64,000 bases of DNA from Sphagnum compactum (Eukaryota > Bryophyta > Sphagnopsida > Sphagnales). The notes beneath the pieces were generated by a model that saw only the letters and a program-made list of their open reading frames with translations, was not told where the DNA came from and did not search any database. Below are positions 61,740-64,000 of the stretch, piece by piece (within the stretch, counting starts at the first letter, position 1; every line of letters starts with the position of its first letter). The stretch is taken from the NCBI GenBank assembly GCA_965153455.1, contig OZ234493.1, forward strand, positions 10,406,213 to 10,470,212. Reading direction: 5' to 3'. Made by a program: the position numbers and the translations under genes.

Positions 61740-63240
61740 TTAAACCTATATATGTATAATCCAACATTCAAAAAATAGGAGAATGTAGTAACAATTTAGG
61801 TGAACCTTTATTCAAGGTGACTATCATGTAACTAGATGAATATGTGAAATCATAATTTATAAACTTAAGTTCATTCCCTATAACATGATAGGATCCATAT
61901 CAATTCACTATGTAACCTTCAAAACAACCACCCAACATCCATTGATGTACATTAATAATACTTACAAAACAAATTAATGTTGTTATCTTCCTAACGAGGC
62001 TAGCAACCAATTCAACCATGGACCCAAAAAAATCACAATATACATAGAAGCCCATAAGTTTGGACTACAACAAATACAAAATGACCAATAAAATATTCAA
62101 ATACAAAGTCTAAAAACAATCATGATAGGTCCAAACTGGGTGTAAGGAGCCATTCCAAGATGTAAGCACTTCTTAATTTCCATTGGTGTAAATGGTTACA
62201 TAAGTTGTTGAATTTTTTGGATAAATTTTTACAACAATGTTTTTGATATACTATAGGAACATATAGCAAAGTTTGAAATGAATTTAACGAGTATGGAATA
62301 CCCAAAATCATTTTTAATACTCAAAAAAAAAAATTCAAAACTTGTTCATTGATTTAAAAATGAAAATTTATGGATTTTTTTAATGTACACCTTTACCTTA
62401 TAATATACACAACATTGTTTTGGGTCATAAAAATTAAAACAATCAAAAGTCAAATAGATCATGATTTTACACATATTGTGTGAAATATTTTGATTTCAAG
62501 GATTCATTTAGGACACAATCCTAAAGGTAGCTAGTTCTTTATACCTGGTTTGGACTCTAGCTTCAAAACAATCAATAGATCAAAACACATTTGCTATCAA
62601 AATACACAAGCAAAATAGGAAAAGAAAAAATCAGAAACCAAAACATAAATAAAAAATATACAACCAAAATATAAATTCATAGTTTTTCAAATTATAAAAA
62701 ACATTCACAAAAGGCCAAAATAGTTTAGAAAGTAAACAATTGCATGAAGCAAAAGTTTAAAGGAAAAATGCATAGATAACATCACAACCCTAAGTAATTT
62801 TATATAAGTAGATGTTCAAGGTTTGAGTCTTAAGCCTTAACATTTAGGGTTTGGGTGAAAGCACATTAAATTGTAGTCACAAATTAATATTTTGCAATTA
62901 AATTTTTTGGTATTGTATGGACACCACATCTTGGATTGATTTTTCTTTTTTAAATTATATTTCATTAATTTTACATTTAAGCTAGTCAATTCTTTAAAAA
63001 AATTCAACAAACATTGAAGAATTTAAACATATGGAATGCATTTTCAACAAAATAATATTCATCACAAAAATTACATACTGTAGTACTTTAGTGATTTCAA
63101 CATAAATTAAATTATTTTTTACTTTTCCAAAATTTTTGATAAATTATTTATTATTTGTGTCAAAAAAATTATATATTAAGATTATGCAAGATTTTGATTG
63201 TTAGGCTTGAACCACAAACCTTAAAATTCGGAAGAAATGG
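61740..63240. other. AT-rich gene-free DNA
   Basis: No gene, RNA or clear repeat identified. Confidence 0.55.
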
Positions 63241-63354
63241 CGGAATCGAAGTTAGGGATCCTTGAGCTTTATAGTGCACTCTGTAGTGCACTCTTTAGAG
63301 CACACAAACTTAGCTCAGAATCGAGGAATCCAGACCCCATGTTCCATTCTGGAA

Positions 63355-63380
63355 GTTCTCAATCGGTGCCGATTGAGAAC
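63355..63380. repeat. Perfect 12-bp palindrome with 2-nt spacer
   Basis: GTTCTCAATCGG-TG-CCGATTGAGAAC. It lies within an 88-codon plus-strand frame (63,262-63,528) whose end (WSSVFDEHSITDLNMKLFDL) is unrecognised. Confidence 0.8.
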
Positions 63381-63639
63381 CCTAGAGCTATGCTGGTCTT
63401 CTGTGTTTGATGAACACTCAATCACAGATTTAAATATGAAGTTGTTTGATTTGTCCAGAACCAAACCTAAAAAAACCTTCTTCCTTGATGAAATCAACGC
63501 CCTCCCTTGCTACAAAGAAGTCCTTTGAACTTTGAGGTCACTATTAAATTTCTTGGTTTTTTAAACAGTCCAAGTTGATTAATTGGTCTTTCTTAACTAA
63601 TGAACATGTACATTTTGATTAGAGGCTAAGGGCTTGAAT

Positions 63640-63890
63640 GACATGTGTATCCTTTGACCAATCAACTTGGTTGAAATGACCTATTTGACTAATGTTAAAT
63701 TGGACATCTAGTCAAATTGGACAAAAACTTGACCACCTTGGTCAAAATGGCGAATGACGTTTAGTCAATTGGAACATTTAGTCAAGTTGGACATAAACAA
63801 ATGACACCTCTAGTCAAAATGGCCAATGGGGTTATAGTCAAATAGAACATTTAATCAAGATGACCAATGTTATTATAATCAAATGGGGCA
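63640..63890. repeat. Degenerate tandem array of TAGTCAAATTGGACA-type units
   Basis: Variants of TAGTCAA(A/G)TTGGACAT and GTCAAAATGGCCAATG alternate six or more times with irregular spacing. No coding meaning is seen. Confidence 0.7.
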
Positions 63891-64000
63891 CCTTACCTAC
63901 CTATCTACCATATAAATTAAAATTTGAATTTTTTTTTTTTCAAATTTAAAAAAAAAATCCTGTCGAGTACCTTCTGGCCCACTGAAGTTACTATGACAGG

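Overview
The window is nuclear DNA of a land plant or close streptophyte relative. The evidence is a multi-exon gene encoding the C-terminal half of SPIKE1 (SPK1), the plant DOCK-family ROP-GTPase exchange factor, with canonical GT-AG introns. The rest is AT-rich DNA full of plant-type transposons (LINEs, hAT relatives, MITEs, an LTR-like insertion). The high repeat load and the style of the LINE and hAT sequences suggest a seed-free plant (fern, lycophyte or bryophyte), but this is a weak inference; the species cannot be fixed from the sequence.

Layout. 1-4,328 (+): last eight coding exons of SPK1, running in from the left edge. 4,329-10,160: gene-free, with a 92-bp-arm foldback at 6,564-6,770. 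10,165-10,915: a GC-richer segment followed by a CT-rich tract with telo-box motifs, directly upstream of a LINE. 11,144-15,751 (+): LINE copy 1, with intact ORF1 and an ORF2 (endonuclease, reverse transcriptase, C-terminal zinc finger) broken by many nonsense codons. 15,752-26,200: AT-rich DNA with tandem duplications, an LTR/primer-binding-site-like repeat family and a segment dense in the motif CATGTTTC. 26,237-28,610 (+): decayed hAT transposase. 29,927-31,309: hAT-type element with matching terminal inverted repeats and 8-bp target duplications. 33,160-33,690: 177-bp tandem repeats. 34,859-36,159: two MITEs flanking a possible first coding exon on the minus strand. 38,340-39,900 (+): a second decayed hAT-like transposase. 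41,690-44,620: more CATGTTTC-dense DNA. 48,795-54,623 (-): LINE copy 2, 5'-truncated and interrupted at 49,345-51,713 by a 2,369-bp TG...CA element with a perfect 5-bp target duplication, three 191-bp repeats, a TATA-like box and an unrecognised ORF. 54,624-64,000: AT-rich DNA with a roughly 41-bp minisatellite and other simple arrays.

Only SPK1 is confidently a host gene. Most other coding signal is mobile-element debris. Many LINE stop codons correspond to CAG, CAA, CGA or TGG in the sister copy, which fits 5-methylcytosine deamination in silenced transposons. The best candidates for something undescribed are the nested TG...CA element and its ORF, the CATGTTTC-dense repeat family, the perfect 18-bp hairpin at 36,786 and the long foldback at 6,564.
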